Counted from the stretch's first letter, positions 54,356-63,768 are shown. The stretch: DNA of 64,000 nt from UBA4421 sp028228615 (GCA_028228615.1 JAOJBS010000009.1:24530-88529), one strand, 5' to 3'. Translations and numbers: made by a program. The notes: generated by a model from the sequence alone, not told the origin.

Positions 54356-55228
54356 ATGACCGCGCAGATACTCGACGGCAACGCATTGGCCAAATCTATA
54401 CGCAGCGATCTAAAAGCTGATATAGCGCAGTGGCACAAAGACGGTTTTCGAGCGCCGGGTTTGGCGGTGATCTTAGTGGGTAACGACCCTGCTTCAGAAG
54501 TCTACGTCAACGGCAAGCGTCGCGACTGCGAAGAGGTGGGATTACACTCCGAAGCGCAACACCTACCCGACAGCGTCACTCAAACAGAACTAGAAGCGCG
54601 CATTGCCGCCTTGAACGCTGACCCAAAAATTGACGGCATTTTGGTGCAAACGCCCCTACCCGCTCACTTAGATGAAGATCGAATCATCGACGCCATTTTG
54701 CCACACAAAGATGTTGATGGATTTCACGCTTATAATATTGGTCGCCTAGCGCTGCGCAGACCGACACTACGCAGCTGCACGCCAAAGGGCATAATGCGCA
54801 TGCTCACCCATATCAATGCACCCTTTAAGGATCTGACTGCCACAATCATCGGCGCTTCCAATCATGTGGGCAGGCCAATGGGCTTAGAGCTTTTACTGGC
54901 CGGAAGTACCGTGACAACCGCGCACAAATTCACTAAAAACACAGCGGATATTGTTCGCGAATCAGACTTGGTCATCAGTGCTGTAGGCAAACCCGGCTTA
55001 GTGCCTGGAGACTGGATAAAACCAGGAGCCATTGTTATCGACGTAGGCATCACCAGAGGCGCCAACAACAAGCTTTATGGTGATGTGGAATTTGCTGCAG
55101 CTAAAGAAATTGCCAGTTGGATCACCCCTGTGCCCGGTGGCGTTGGACCCATGACTCGAGTGGCGCTACTACAAAACACCCTGCAAGCCGCAGCAGCAAA
55201 TCTTGGTATAGATTGGGTAAATGAATAA
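54356..55228 (+). CDS. folD: Methylenetetrahydrofolate dehydrogenase / methenyltetrahydrofolate cyclohydrolase
   Basis: A bifunctional cytoplasmic enzyme interconverting 5,10-methylene- and 10-formyl-tetrahydrofolate, supplying one-carbon units for purines. It has 290 residues. FolD motifs are EVYVNGKRRDCEEVG (catalytic Lys region), DGILVQTPLPAHLDE, the NADP loop IIGASNHVGRPMGLELL and the C-terminal TPVPGGVGPMTRVALLQNT. AGGAG lies upstream of the ATG. It overlaps lpxH at TAATG. It is divergent from the tRNA cluster, as in Pseudomonas. Confidence 0.97.
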   Translation: MTAQILDGNALAKSIRSDLKADIAQWHKDGFRAPGLAVILVGNDPASEVYVNGKRRDCEEVGLHSEAQHLPDSVTQTELEARIAALNADPKIDGILVQTPLPAHLDEDRIIDAILPHKDVDGFHAYNIGRLALRRPTLRSCTPKGIMRMLTHINAPFKDLTATIIGASNHVGRPMGLELLLAGSTVTTAHKFTKNTADIVRESDLVISAVGKPGLVPGDWIKPGAIVIDVGITRGANNKLYGDVEFAAAKEIASWITPVPGGVGPMTRVALLQNTLQAAAANLGIDWVNE

Positions 55229-55947
55229 TGCAGCGGATTTTTCTTTCAGACCTACATCTAGATGATCCCCTAGATCGCGTGTTCAGCGGTTTCGCCGCGT
55301 GTCTAGAAGCCGAATCAACACAGGTAGATGAAATCTACATCCTCGGTGATTTGGTGGAAATGTGGATTGGTGATGATGACAACAGCCCTATCGCTTTAGC
55401 TTTGACCGAGCTGTTAACAACTATATCTAAGCGCTGCCCCGTCTTTCTCATGCATGGCAACCGCGACTTTCTTTTTGCTTCCGAGTTCGCCAACAGAACA
55501 GGCGTTACGCTAATCAGTGACCCATCAACCCTGGATGGCAGCCTTGTCCTATCCCATGGCGACGCTCTGTGCACAGACGACATTGCTTATCAGCAAATGC
55601 GCAAAGTATTGCGCGGCGACGCTTGGCAAACTCAAATCTTAAGAAAATCGTTGGCAGAACGGCAGTTATTCGGCAAAGGCCTACGCGCGGAGAGCATTGC
55701 AAACAATGCGAATAAATCGTCAGCCATAATGGACGTTAATGCTGCTGCCGTTACTGATCTCATTGGGGCCAGCGTCACAACGTTCATTCATGGCCACACC
55801 CACAGGCCCGGCATACATCCGATTGAGCAGCGCGGTGCGCAGCGTATTGTTTTAGGTGACTGGGGACCTTGCGGCTGGCTGTGCCGCCAAGTTGACGACA
55901 CTTTCACTTTAGAGTGTTTTAACTTGGCACACCGCTATGGAATCTGA
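55228..55947 (+). CDS. lpxH: UDP-2,3-diacylglucosamine pyrophosphatase
   Basis: Removes UMP from UDP-diacylglucosamine to make lipid X in lipid A synthesis, on the inner face of the inner membrane. The metallophosphoesterase motifs appear in order: SDLHLDDP, GDLVEMWIGDD, HGNRDFLF, LSHGDALC and HGHTHRPG. It has 239 residues, as in E. coli. Its start overlaps the folD stop by one base (TAATG). The 3' end overlaps the convergent miaE by 29 nt. Confidence 0.96.
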   Translation: MQRIFLSDLHLDDPLDRVFSGFAACLEAESTQVDEIYILGDLVEMWIGDDDNSPIALALTELLTTISKRCPVFLMHGNRDFLFASEFANRTGVTLISDPSTLDGSLVLSHGDALCTDDIAYQQMRKVLRGDAWQTQILRKSLAERQLFGKGLRAESIANNANKSSAIMDVNAAAVTDLIGASVTTFIHGHTHRPGIHPIEQRGAQRIVLGDWGPCGWLCRQVDDTFTLECFNLAHRYGI

Positions 55948-56551
55948 ACTGATCATCAGCGCCGGTGATCATCTCTCGATCTAACTCCAAAAATGCTTCT
56001 ATGCGCTGATCAATATCTACCCGCTCACCGGTTCGATCATTTACCGCCTGAGCTAAGGACAAATAGTCTTGGAAGTGTCTAGCCTCGGAGTTAAGCAAAG
56101 TCTTGTAAAGATTACCCATAGCCTCTGGCACCACGCCAATGAGGCTGGCAAATCGCTCGCACGAACGCGCCTCAACCACAGCGCCGCAAACCAACTGATC
56201 TATTAGCCTCATAGGCTCTTGCTTATTTATTTGAGCATGCAGGCCTTGGGCATATCGAGCTGAAGTCATTTGTTGGTAAGCAATGCCCTGATCTTCCATC
56301 AAATCTAAAACCTGCTCGAAGTGACGCAATTCTTCTCGCGCCAATTTGGACATTTTGTGTAAAACATCGCCATGATCAACATAGCGATAAATCATACTTA
56401 AGGCCGTGCTGGCTGCTTTCTTCTCGCAATTTGCATGATCAATCAACAACTCAGGCAAATGATTCGGCGCTGCGTCAAGCCAGGCTTGAGGTGTTGGGGT
56501 ACGGATAAAGGCCTTAACCCGCGCCACCGCTTTCTCAGCAGTTACATTCAT
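55919..56551 (-). CDS. miaE: tRNA-(ms2io6A) hydroxylase
   Basis: A non-heme diiron enzyme hydroxylating ms2i6A at position 37 of tRNAs that read U-starting codons. It has 210 residues, with ferritin-like helices carrying the E-x-x-H ligands: LARLEELRHFEQ-like LAREELRHFEQVLDL, and LNSEARHFQDYLSLAQ, plus VEARSCERF. The N-terminal LIDHANCEKKAASTALS holds another ligand helix. It starts in a 4-nt overlap with the upstream DUF1289 gene. It overlaps lpxH tail to tail. Confidence 0.92.
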   Translation of the reverse strand: MNVTAEKAVARVKAFIRTPTPQAWLDAAPNHLPELLIDHANCEKKAASTALSMIYRYVDHGDVLHKMSKLAREELRHFEQVLDLMEDQGIAYQQMTSARYAQGLHAQINKQEPMRLIDQLVCGAVVEARSCERFASLIGVVPEAMGNLYKTLLNSEARHFQDYLSLAQAVNDRTGERVDIDQRIEAFLELDREMITGADDQFRFHSGVPS

Positions 56552-57015
56552 AGCGGCACCTTAAAATTACGTTCATAGTGGGCTTTTGAACGACTATAGG
56601 TTTCCGCATCTAAAGCTTGTAGCACCGTCAACGTATCTTTTTGGTTAGGGTTAGGGTTAGGCGAAACCGGCGCAACAAAATTTGCAGCGGTTGCCAGACC
56701 GCCCTCGCTTAAACTTTTGTTGTCGCGCACCATAGAGCGAAGCAACTGATAGCGCTGCTCATTAGCCTCTAGGTCATCTAGGCTGGCTTCGCTACAGGCG
56801 GCTAAGTAGCGTGCCTCGTCGTTGCGCACCAACAAATGCGCCAACACCTCATTGCGCAAGTTGGTTAAACGCTCCCAAATTAAACCTTGCTGATCTTTGT
56901 CGTAACCATTCCATTGCACTATTTCGTGGGAAAAGCGCTTGCAGCCCCGACAGACCAAATCACCGTAAGTTGTTGAACAAATACCTACACAAGGTGTTCT
57001 ATTTTTCAGTTGCAC
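56548..57015 (-). CDS. DUF1289 domain protein
   Basis: 155 residues. The N-terminal 50 residues form the DUF1289 domain, with cysteines C-x3-C (PCVGICSTT) and C-x2-C (LVCRGCKRF) that look like a metal-binding knuckle and the following EIVQWNGYDKDQQ. The rest is unrecognised and polar. The PNPNPNQ stretch near the middle is encoded by a GGGTTA-type hexamer repeat on the plus strand. Translationally coupled to miaE (ATGA overlap). Function unknown. Confidence 0.82.
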   Translation of the reverse strand: MQLKNRTPCVGICSTTYGDLVCRGCKRFSHEIVQWNGYDKDQQGLIWERLTNLRNEVLAHLLVRNDEARYLAACSEASLDDLEANEQRYQLLRSMVRDNKSLSEGGLATAANFVAPVSPNPNPNQKDTLTVLQALDAETYSRSKAHYERNFKVPL

Positions 57016-57107
57016 TACTCTTCTGTCCTGAAGTTTGGTCTAAATTTATTCGGTCGTTAACGGACAAACACTATTTCACTTACGCGCCATTCCATGCGAA
57101 AGGGCTA

Positions 57108-58634
57108 TTAAGCGTGATTGTGTAAATCTAATACGTTGGTGTGCGAGGAGAAATCCAGCTCCTGCTGATTTTTGCTTACATCATTGCGCGCTGCAGATAT
57201 TCGTCGCAGATAGTCTTCGCCAACATCACCGGTAATATAGTTGCCATCAAACGCAGAACACTCAAAGTCGTCCACATGCGGGTTCCCTTCGTGGGTACTC
57301 GCCTTGAGATCCTCAATGGTTTGATACATCAGCCAATCCGCGCCTATTTCTCGAGCAACCTCTTCATCAGTGCGCTCATGTGCAACGAATTCTTCTCGCG
57401 CTGGCATATCTATACCGTAGACGTTTTGATATCTAAGCGCCGGCGCAGCGGAGGCCATATACACATTACGCGCGCCAGCCTCTCGGGCGAGCTGAATGAT
57501 CTTTTTAATCGTTGTGCCACGGACTATGGAGTCATCCACAAGCAAGACGTTCTTACCCTTAAATTCTAGCTCTACAGGGTTCAATTTTTGTCGCACAGAA
57601 TCGCGACGCTGTTTTTGTCCAGGCATTATGAAGGTACGCCCGATATAACGATTCTTCACAAAGCCTTCGCGATACTTAGTATTGAGCTCATGAGCCAATG
57701 GTAACGCGGCGGTTCGCCCCGTATCAGGAATGGGTATCACCACATCTATGTCATGATCGTTTTGCGAATACTTCGATAAAATTCTCTTCGCTAGGTGCTC
57801 GCCCATACGCAAACGACTTTTATATACCGATATATTATCAATAATGGAGTCAGGGCGTGCGAAGTAAACGTGCTCAAAAATACAGGGCACCAGTTGGGTG
57901 CGCGCCGCGCACTGCTGCTTAAAAACTTCACCATCATTGGAGATAAAAATCGCTTCCCCTGGCGCAACATCCGCTATGCGGGTAAAGCCCAAAATATCTA
58001 GTGCAACGGATTCTGAGGCAATCATGTACTCAGTACCGCTCTCCACTTCTCTAGATCCGTAAACCAATGGACGGATACCGTAGGGATCGCGAAAGCCCAA
58101 AATGCCAGATCCAATAACCATTGCCACTACAGCATAGGCACCTTTACAGCGTTGATGGACAGCGCCAACGGCCTTAAACATTTCTGTAGGTGATGGGTCT
58201 AACGCATGCAGCGTATTCAGTTCGTTGGCCAATACGTTAAGCAGCACCTCCGAATCACTACTGGTGTTAATGTGACGCAAATCTTCAAGGAAAAGATCTT
58301 TCTCAAGTTCTTTCGCATTGGTCAGATTACCGTTGTGCGCAAGTGCAATGCCATAGGGCGAGTTTACATACAAGGGCTGAGATTCGGCGGAACTGGCTGT
58401 GCCGGCTGTAGGGTATCTAACCTGTCCAAGACCGATATGCCCCTTAAGCTGCTCCATATGGTGGTCCTGAAAAACGCTACGCACCAATCCATTGTCTTTG
58501 CGTAAGAAACAACGATGGCCATCACTGGTAACCATACCCGCGGCATCTTGCCCGCGATGTTGAAGCATCGTTAGCGCATCATAGATGTCTTGGTTCACGG
58601 CACCACGGCTTACAACACCGACGATTCCACACAT
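57108..58634 (-). CDS. purF: Amidophosphoribosyltransferase
   Basis: The committed step of purine synthesis: PRPP plus glutamine gives phosphoribosylamine. It has 508 residues. Cys2 is the N-terminal nucleophile (MCGIVGVVSRG) exposed after Met removal; the glutaminase domain contains MLQHRGQDAAGM, RYPTAGTAS and LAHNGNLTN. The phosphoribosyltransferase PRPP loop is VLLVDDSIVRGTT. AGGAG lies 7 nt before the ATG. It is last in the trpF-to-purF operon and directly follows cvpA, the conserved gammaproteobacterial arrangement. Confidence 0.97.
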   Translation of the reverse strand: MCGIVGVVSRGAVNQDIYDALTMLQHRGQDAAGMVTSDGHRCFLRKDNGLVRSVFQDHHMEQLKGHIGLGQVRYPTAGTASSAESQPLYVNSPYGIALAHNGNLTNAKELEKDLFLEDLRHINTSSDSEVLLNVLANELNTLHALDPSPTEMFKAVGAVHQRCKGAYAVVAMVIGSGILGFRDPYGIRPLVYGSREVESGTEYMIASESVALDILGFTRIADVAPGEAIFISNDGEVFKQQCAARTQLVPCIFEHVYFARPDSIIDNISVYKSRLRMGEHLAKRILSKYSQNDHDIDVVIPIPDTGRTAALPLAHELNTKYREGFVKNRYIGRTFIMPGQKQRRDSVRQKLNPVELEFKGKNVLLVDDSIVRGTTIKKIIQLAREAGARNVYMASAAPALRYQNVYGIDMPAREEFVAHERTDEEVAREIGADWLMYQTIEDLKASTHEGNPHVDDFECSAFDGNYITGDVGEDYLRRISAARNDVSKNQQELDFSSHTNVLDLHNHA

Positions 58635-58660
58635 AAACGGTCTCCTAGAGAGAAAGCAAA

Positions 58661-59218
58661 TTAGTCAATATAAAGCGAGGGATCTTCATCAAGTAACGGC
58701 TCATCATAGTAATCAATACGCTCGCCCTCACCCTGCAACTGGTCTATTTCGTCACCAAAACGGCCAATTCCACTTAGAATTTCGTCTTCAAATTCAAGAA
58801 AAGTATATTTCAATTCAGACTCTTCCCAGAACGAAGTCGCCGAGAAAAAGCTCTGAAACAGCATCAACATAACTGTGACCAAAAGCGCGCCTCTAATGGC
58901 GCCAAAGCCAAACCCCAGTAACCGATCAGTGGCTGAAAGCCCTGTAGTTTCAATTACTTTACCGAAGGCCCATTGCAGGCCTTTACCGGAAACAAGTACC
59001 GTGATGAGCACGATAACAAAGGCGACAATTTGACTGAGTTGGCCACCGCCAAGATATTCATCGTATTCAACTGCAAGGGTAGGACCGAAAACGATACCCG
59101 CTATAAAACCCCCTACCCAGACGGCCAGCGACACCGCTTCTTTAACCAGCCCTCTTGAAAGCCCGATGATTGAGGAAATCACCACAATGCCTATTATGAC
59201 GTAATCTAAGTGGGCCAT
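58661..59218 (-). CDS. cvpA: CvpA family membrane protein
   Basis: An inner-membrane protein named for colicin V production, with about four hydrophobic helices (YVIIGIVVISSIIGLSRGLV, AVWVGGFIAGIVFG, IVAFVIVLITVLVSG, and GALLVTVMLMLFQSFF). The general role is in envelope maintenance and remains poorly defined. 185 residues, longer than E. coli CvpA (about 162), with an acidic C-terminal tail (EGERIDYYDEPLLDEDPS). Immediately upstream of purF, the canonical pairing. Confidence 0.94.
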   Translation of the reverse strand: MAHLDYVIIGIVVISSIIGLSRGLVKEAVSLAVWVGGFIAGIVFGPTLAVEYDEYLGGGQLSQIVAFVIVLITVLVSGKGLQWAFGKVIETTGLSATDRLLGFGFGAIRGALLVTVMLMLFQSFFSATSFWEESELKYTFLEFEDEILSGIGRFGDEIDQLQGEGERIDYYDEPLLDEDPSLYID

Positions 59219-59233
59219 TTACTCTCTTCTCGC

Positions 59234-59836
59234 CTATTGAGTCATATCAACGACAATCGCATCAACGTCATACTTCTTCGCTAAAACGTCCCGCATTTCG
59301 TCCGCGCCAGTATGACTCAGCAACGGCCCAACTGCGACACGATAACGCACTTTTTCCGTCTTATTTGCTCCGCGACCGATATCCAAAAAAGAGGAAATGA
59401 ATGCCGCACTGCCTTCTGCTCGAAGTTTTTCTCGAAACGCTCGAGCGTTTTTTAAGTTCACAAAAGTCGCCAACTGCACAGCAAATACCGAGCTATCTGA
59501 CCGTACTGCCGTAAGTATTGGTTCGCCAAACAACGTCCGATGGGCTTCAGTGCTGAACCCTTTGCTGTCAACTTTTGCGCGCAGTTGAGTGACTTTCTCA
59601 ACCACATCTGATGCGGGTACAACCTCATCGTATATAGGAAACCTTATACCGCTGCTTGCCTCGCCATCGACTGGGTTTTGGCTTTGGTTTTCCTCTGTGC
59701 CTTGCTCAAAGACCTCGTGGTCGAGTTCTGGCGGCGCATGACGCGTGGGGCTGTCTAACAACATGGGCAGTACAATCACGCCCACAGACACTAAGAAAAT
59801 GGCACCGATTGTTCTGTAACGTATATTTTCCTGCAT
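59234..59836 (-). CDS. dedD: SPOR-domain protein, DedD-like
   Basis: A cell-division-associated protein of 200 residues. An N-terminal membrane anchor (TIGAIFLVSVGVIVLPMLL) precedes a polar linker and a C-terminal SPOR domain (SSVFAVQLATFVNLKNARAF, YRVAVGPLLSHTGADEM) that binds denuded peptidoglycan at the septum. Position between folC and cvpA matches dedD, although SPOR proteins are similar to one another. Confidence 0.88.
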   Translation of the reverse strand: MQENIRYRTIGAIFLVSVGVIVLPMLLDSPTRHAPPELDHEVFEQGTEENQSQNPVDGEASSGIRFPIYDEVVPASDVVEKVTQLRAKVDSKGFSTEAHRTLFGEPILTAVRSDSSVFAVQLATFVNLKNARAFREKLRAEGSAAFISSFLDIGRGANKTEKVRYRVAVGPLLSHTGADEMRDVLAKKYDVDAIVVDMTQ

Positions 59837-59839
59837 ATT

Positions 59840-61069
59840 CTATTGCGCCAGCCATGTGCTGTGTTCAACACAATTAAATGAACCGAAGAGAAGAATAACA
59901 CTCCCAGGGGAAGTTGCCGACAGCGCATGATCTAAGCCTTGTTGCATCGTCTCGAAACAAGGTGCGGAAAGGTTCATAGATTGCGCCAATTGCTGACTAG
60001 TTAATGACCTCTCACCATGACTGCTGACTAATGCCCACGGCGCGCCGGAGAGATTAGCAAGGGTCTTGTATACATCGGCGTGGTCTTTACCGCTTAACAT
60101 GCAACAAACGATATGCTCTGGAATCAAATTTCGAGCCTGCAACTCGTGCCACAAAAAGTTTATACCCGCAGCGTTGTGACCCACATCATGTACGCAAGTG
60201 CGGCCTTGAATGTCCATTATTTGCAAACGTCCGGGCATACTCGTTTGTTGCGCCACTTCGCAAAAGCGCTCTTCCTGCACATCAAGCAACGTGCCCACTG
60301 CCGCACAGGCCAACGCTAAGTTATGGCTGGACAGGCTGCCCAGGGGAATCTCTTGGAACACATCACCCGGCATCTGCAAACGCCAAGTATCCTGTTGCGG
60401 GTCCGCACTAATCTGAAAATCAGCACCTATCTGTATTGGCTGTAGCGATAAATGTTCACACGCGGCAAAAACACTTTGGGGCATATCTGTACCCAAAACC
60501 ACTTGCTGCGGCGCGGCCCGTAGGATGCCAGCTTTCTCTGCGCCAATTTGATCCAGCGTGTCACCCAAATATTCTTGGTGATCTAGTCCGATACTGGTAA
60601 TGACCGCAACATCTGCATCCACCACATTAAAAGCGTCCAAGCGGCCGCCTAAGCCAATTTCCAAGATAGCCACGTCCACTACCGAGTCTTTAAAACACCA
60701 CAACGCTGCCAGTGCACTGAATTCAAAATAGGTTAACGGCAGATCCTTGCGCGCTGCCTCAACCGCTGCAAAAGCTGCGCATATTGTTTTATCAGACGCC
60801 TCGGCGCCATTGATGCGGATACGCTCATTAAAGCGATTTATGTGAGGAGACAAAGTGGCCCCAACGCTTTTTCCGTGGGCGAGTAGAAGCGCTTCTATTG
60901 CTGTCGCGGTGGTGCCTTTACCGTTAGTACCGGCAATAGTGATTATTTTCTGAGCAGGCTGGTTAAGATCGAGTCTTTGCAACATGTCTTGCATGCGGCT
61001 CAAACCCATATCTATTACTTGGTCGTGTTGGCTGGAAATATGCGCCAACCAATTATTAAGGTCTGTCAT
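59840..61069 (-). CDS. folC: Bifunctional dihydrofolate synthase / folylpolyglutamate synthase
   Basis: Adds glutamate to dihydropteroate and to folates. A Mur-ligase-type enzyme of 409 residues. The P-loop is TIAGTNGKGTTATAIEALL, followed by GATLSPHINRFNERIRI, DVAILEIGLGGRLDAFNVVD and TSIGLDHQEYLGDTLDQI. It lies 3 nt upstream of dedD and 20 nt after trpA; the accD gene frequently found between trpA and folC is absent. Supplies polyglutamylated folates used by FolD and MetH. Confidence 0.95.
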   Translation of the reverse strand: MTDLNNWLAHISSQHDQVIDMGLSRMQDMLQRLDLNQPAQKIITIAGTNGKGTTATAIEALLLAHGKSVGATLSPHINRFNERIRINGAEASDKTICAAFAAVEAARKDLPLTYFEFSALAALWCFKDSVVDVAILEIGLGGRLDAFNVVDADVAVITSIGLDHQEYLGDTLDQIGAEKAGILRAAPQQVVLGTDMPQSVFAACEHLSLQPIQIGADFQISADPQQDTWRLQMPGDVFQEIPLGSLSSHNLALACAAVGTLLDVQEERFCEVAQQTSMPGRLQIMDIQGRTCVHDVGHNAAGINFLWHELQARNLIPEHIVCCMLSGKDHADVYKTLANLSGAPWALVSSHGERSLTSQQLAQSMNLSAPCFETMQQGLDHALSATSPGSVILLFGSFNCVEHSTWLAQ

Positions 61070-61089
61070 CAGTTTTGATGTCTGTTTTG

Positions 61090-61911
61090 TTAATCTAGGC
61101 CCTGCCGAATATCAGCAATTGTCTCGTGTAGGGATTGGCAAACAGCGGCGGGATCGGTTCCCGCTGCCATTTTTTCTACTAATACGCTGCCAACTACAAC
61201 ACCGTCAGCATGCTTGCTTAAGGCAGCGGCTGTGTTCGCATCTCGAATGCCAAAACCAACACAAAGAGGAATCTCGGTCGTGGCCCGAAGTTCACTAGTT
61301 CGAATGCCCACCTCACCTGTATCCAAATTCCCCGCACCAGTAATACCTTTGAGCGAAACGTAATAAATGAATCCAGACGCTTTGCTGATAATTTCAGCCG
61401 CACGCACTTCAGTGGTCGTTGGGGCAATGAGATAGATTAAATCCATGCCGCTGGCCGCTAATTGAGCCTGTAATTCGTTGCCCTCTTCTGGCGGCAAATT
61501 AACCATAATTAAGCCATCAACCCCTGCTTGTGAAGCCTTGACGGCAAAATCTTGCATAGCTAAAACTGAATTCAAATAACCCATTAAGATAATGGGTGTT
61601 TGTGTGTCTTGCTGACGAAACTCAGCGACCATCACCAACACCTGCTTTAAGGTGATGCCAGCGGCGAGCGCTCGCTCATTAGCCGCTTGAATGGTGGGTC
61701 CTTCAGCCTCTGGGTCTGAAAACGGAACACCTAATTCAAGTAGGTCTGCCCCACCAGCAACCAGAGCATGCAGTGCCGCTACGGTAAACTCAGGGGCTGG
61801 ATCGCCGGCGGTAATGAAGCTGATCAGTGCTTTACGACCTTGTTCTTTCAACTGTGCAAAGGTTCGTTTAATGCGGGTATCGGGACGCATACCTAATTCT
61901 ACTGAGGTCAT
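61090..61911 (-). CDS. trpA: Tryptophan synthase alpha subunit
   Basis: Cleaves indole-3-glycerol phosphate to indole and glyceraldehyde 3-phosphate. A TIM barrel of 273 residues. Catalytic Glu is in LELGVPFSDPEAEGPTIQ and the Asp in the same loop region; the phosphate-binding end shows CVGFGIRDANTAA and ADGVVVGSVLVEKM. Overlaps the end of trpB by 4 nt, which couples synthesis of the two subunits of the alpha2-beta2 complex. Confidence 0.97.
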   Translation of the reverse strand: MTSVELGMRPDTRIKRTFAQLKEQGRKALISFITAGDPAPEFTVAALHALVAGGADLLELGVPFSDPEAEGPTIQAANERALAAGITLKQVLVMVAEFRQQDTQTPIILMGYLNSVLAMQDFAVKASQAGVDGLIMVNLPPEEGNELQAQLAASGMDLIYLIAPTTTEVRAAEIISKASGFIYYVSLKGITGAGNLDTGEVGIRTSELRATTEIPLCVGFGIRDANTAAALSKHADGVVVGSVLVEKMAAGTDPAAVCQSLHETIADIRQGLD

Positions 61912-63128
61912 GTCAATGTGATCCCATCTATATCAGCCACTGTAAGAATGTCCTTGTCACCGCGACCACTCAAGTTGACCAAAATAATATCGTCCTTACT
62001 CATCTTCGGTGCGTTAGCCACAACCCATGCCAGCGCATGGCTGGTCTCAAGCGCCGGCAAAATGCCTTCACGCTGATTCAGCATACGAAACGCGTGCATG
62101 GCCTCATCATCTGTGGCGCTGGAGTAAGTGGCACGGCCAATGTCTTTAAGGTACGAATGTTCTGGACCCACACCCGGATAATCCAGGCCCGCGGAAATTG
62201 AGTGCGTTTCCATAATCTGTCCGTCGTCGTCCGACATCAGATAAGAACGGTTGCCATGTAATACGCCGACTTTGCCATCGTTAAGTGGCGCTGCATGTGC
62301 GCCAGTGTCAATACCGTGACCACCGGCCTCTACACCAACAAGCGCCACGTCTACATCGTTAATGAAGGGGTGAAAAATTCCCATGGCATTTGAGCCACCG
62401 CCCACACAGGCAACGACCACATTTGGCAGTCGACCCTCTTGCTCAAGCATTTGCGCTCTTGCCTCCTGGCCGATAATTGAAGCGAAATCTCGTACGACCA
62501 TTGGGTACGGGTGCGGCCCTGCAACAGTGCCAATAATGTAATGGGTGTTATCCACATTCGTCACCCAGTCTCGCATGGCCTCGTTCAAAGCGTCTTTTAA
62601 CGTTTTCGAGCCAGAGGTAACCGGTATCACCCGCGCGCCCATAAGTTTCATACGGTAAACGTTGAGGCTTTGGCGACGCACATCCTCTTCACCCATGTAA
62701 ATGTCGCACTCAAGGCCCAGCCGCGCCGCAACCGTCGCAGTGGCTACCCCATGCTGCCCTGCACCGGTCTCTGCTATCACGCGCGGTTTGCCCATACGTT
62801 TGGCTAACAACGCCTGGCCAATGGTGTTACAGACTTTATGTGCGCCGGTATGATTAAGGTCTTCACGCTTCAAGTAAATTGCCGCACCACCCAGCTCCGC
62901 AGTCATGCGCTCGGCCAAATACAAAGGCGTGGGCCTGCCCACGTAATGCGTTAAATCATGATGCAGCTCACGCTTGAACTCTGGGTCATGCTTCATCTGC
63001 TCATAAAGCGAAGCAAATTCATCTAGGGCATGGGTAAGCGTTTCAGCGACAAAGCGGCCGCCGAATTCACCGAAATGGCCATCATCCGTGGGCTGGGCAT
63101 AGTTACTGCCGTCAAATGCTTCAGACAT
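61908..63128 (-). CDS. trpB: Tryptophan synthase beta subunit
   Basis: A pyridoxal-phosphate enzyme joining indole, channelled from TrpA, with serine. It has 406 residues. The PLP lysine is in REDLNHTGAHKVCNTIGQAL, the phosphate-binding loop is CVGGGSNAMGIFHPF, and the N-terminal GHFGEFGGRFVAETL is typical of TrpB1. It overlaps trpF by 8 nt and trpA by 4 nt. Confidence 0.98.
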   Translation of the reverse strand: MSEAFDGSNYAQPTDDGHFGEFGGRFVAETLTHALDEFASLYEQMKHDPEFKRELHHDLTHYVGRPTPLYLAERMTAELGGAAIYLKREDLNHTGAHKVCNTIGQALLAKRMGKPRVIAETGAGQHGVATATVAARLGLECDIYMGEEDVRRQSLNVYRMKLMGARVIPVTSGSKTLKDALNEAMRDWVTNVDNTHYIIGTVAGPHPYPMVVRDFASIIGQEARAQMLEQEGRLPNVVVACVGGGSNAMGIFHPFINDVDVALVGVEAGGHGIDTGAHAAPLNDGKVGVLHGNRSYLMSDDDGQIMETHSISAGLDYPGVGPEHSYLKDIGRATYSSATDDEAMHAFRMLNQREGILPALETSHALAWVVANAPKMSKDDIILVNLSGRGDKDILTVADIDGITLT

Positions 63129-63768
63129 TTTTTGCTTCCTTAATCAATCGCTGAACAAGTTGGCGCTCTTTTACGCCTTTCACGTCTCTCTCGACACCAC
63201 CGCTGACATCCACGCCATAAGGCTTGGTTTGTGCAATTGCGTTGGCCACATTTTCTACCGTTAATCCCCCCGCCAAAATAAGCTTAGTTTGACTGTCTTG
63301 CGGCCATAAGCGCCAATCAAATGTCTCGCCTGTACCGCCAGATTGGGTGGGGTGATAAGTGTCTAAAAGCAACGCCCATGCCGACGCATACTGTTGCTCC
63401 AACAAGGCAAAATCGACGCCTGCTCGCATACTGAGTACCTTAATAAACGGCACATTGAATGATTCGCAAAACTCAGGAGACTCATCACCATGAAACTGCA
63501 ATATGTCCAATGGTACCTCTTTGACCACCGCGCTCACGGCGCTTTCACTATGATTCACAAACAAGCCAATCCGAGCACAATGGGGTGCATATTCACCCAA
63601 CGCAGAACTGATCTCTAACGCCGCCTCAGTAGAAACAACGCGCGCACTCTTGGCGTAAAAATTAAGCCCAATGGCATCGGCACCCGCATCAGCCGCTGCT
63701 TTGGCATCTATAACCGAGGTAACACCGCAAATTTTACACCACATAGGCCTATGAACATGCGCGGTCAA
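63121..63768 (-). CDS. trpF: Phosphoribosylanthranilate isomerase
   Basis: Third step of tryptophan synthesis. A single-domain TIM barrel of 215 residues: CKICGVTSVIDAKAAADAGA with the catalytic Cys, LDILQFHGDESPEFC, LDTYHPTQSGGTGETFDW with the catalytic Asp, and LAGGLTVENV and GVDVSGGVE at the C-terminus. The likely start is a TTG with GGAG 8 nt upstream; an ATG eight codons later is the alternative. It heads the trpF-trpB-trpA-folC-dedD-cvpA-purF unit. Confidence 0.96.
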   Translation of the reverse strand: MTAHVHRPMWCKICGVTSVIDAKAAADAGADAIGLNFYAKSARVVSTEAALEISSALGEYAPHCARIGLFVNHSESAVSAVVKEVPLDILQFHGDESPEFCESFNVPFIKVLSMRAGVDFALLEQQYASAWALLLDTYHPTQSGGTGETFDWRLWPQDSQTKLILAGGLTVENVANAIAQTKPYGVDVSGGVERDVKGVKERQLVQRLIKEAKNV

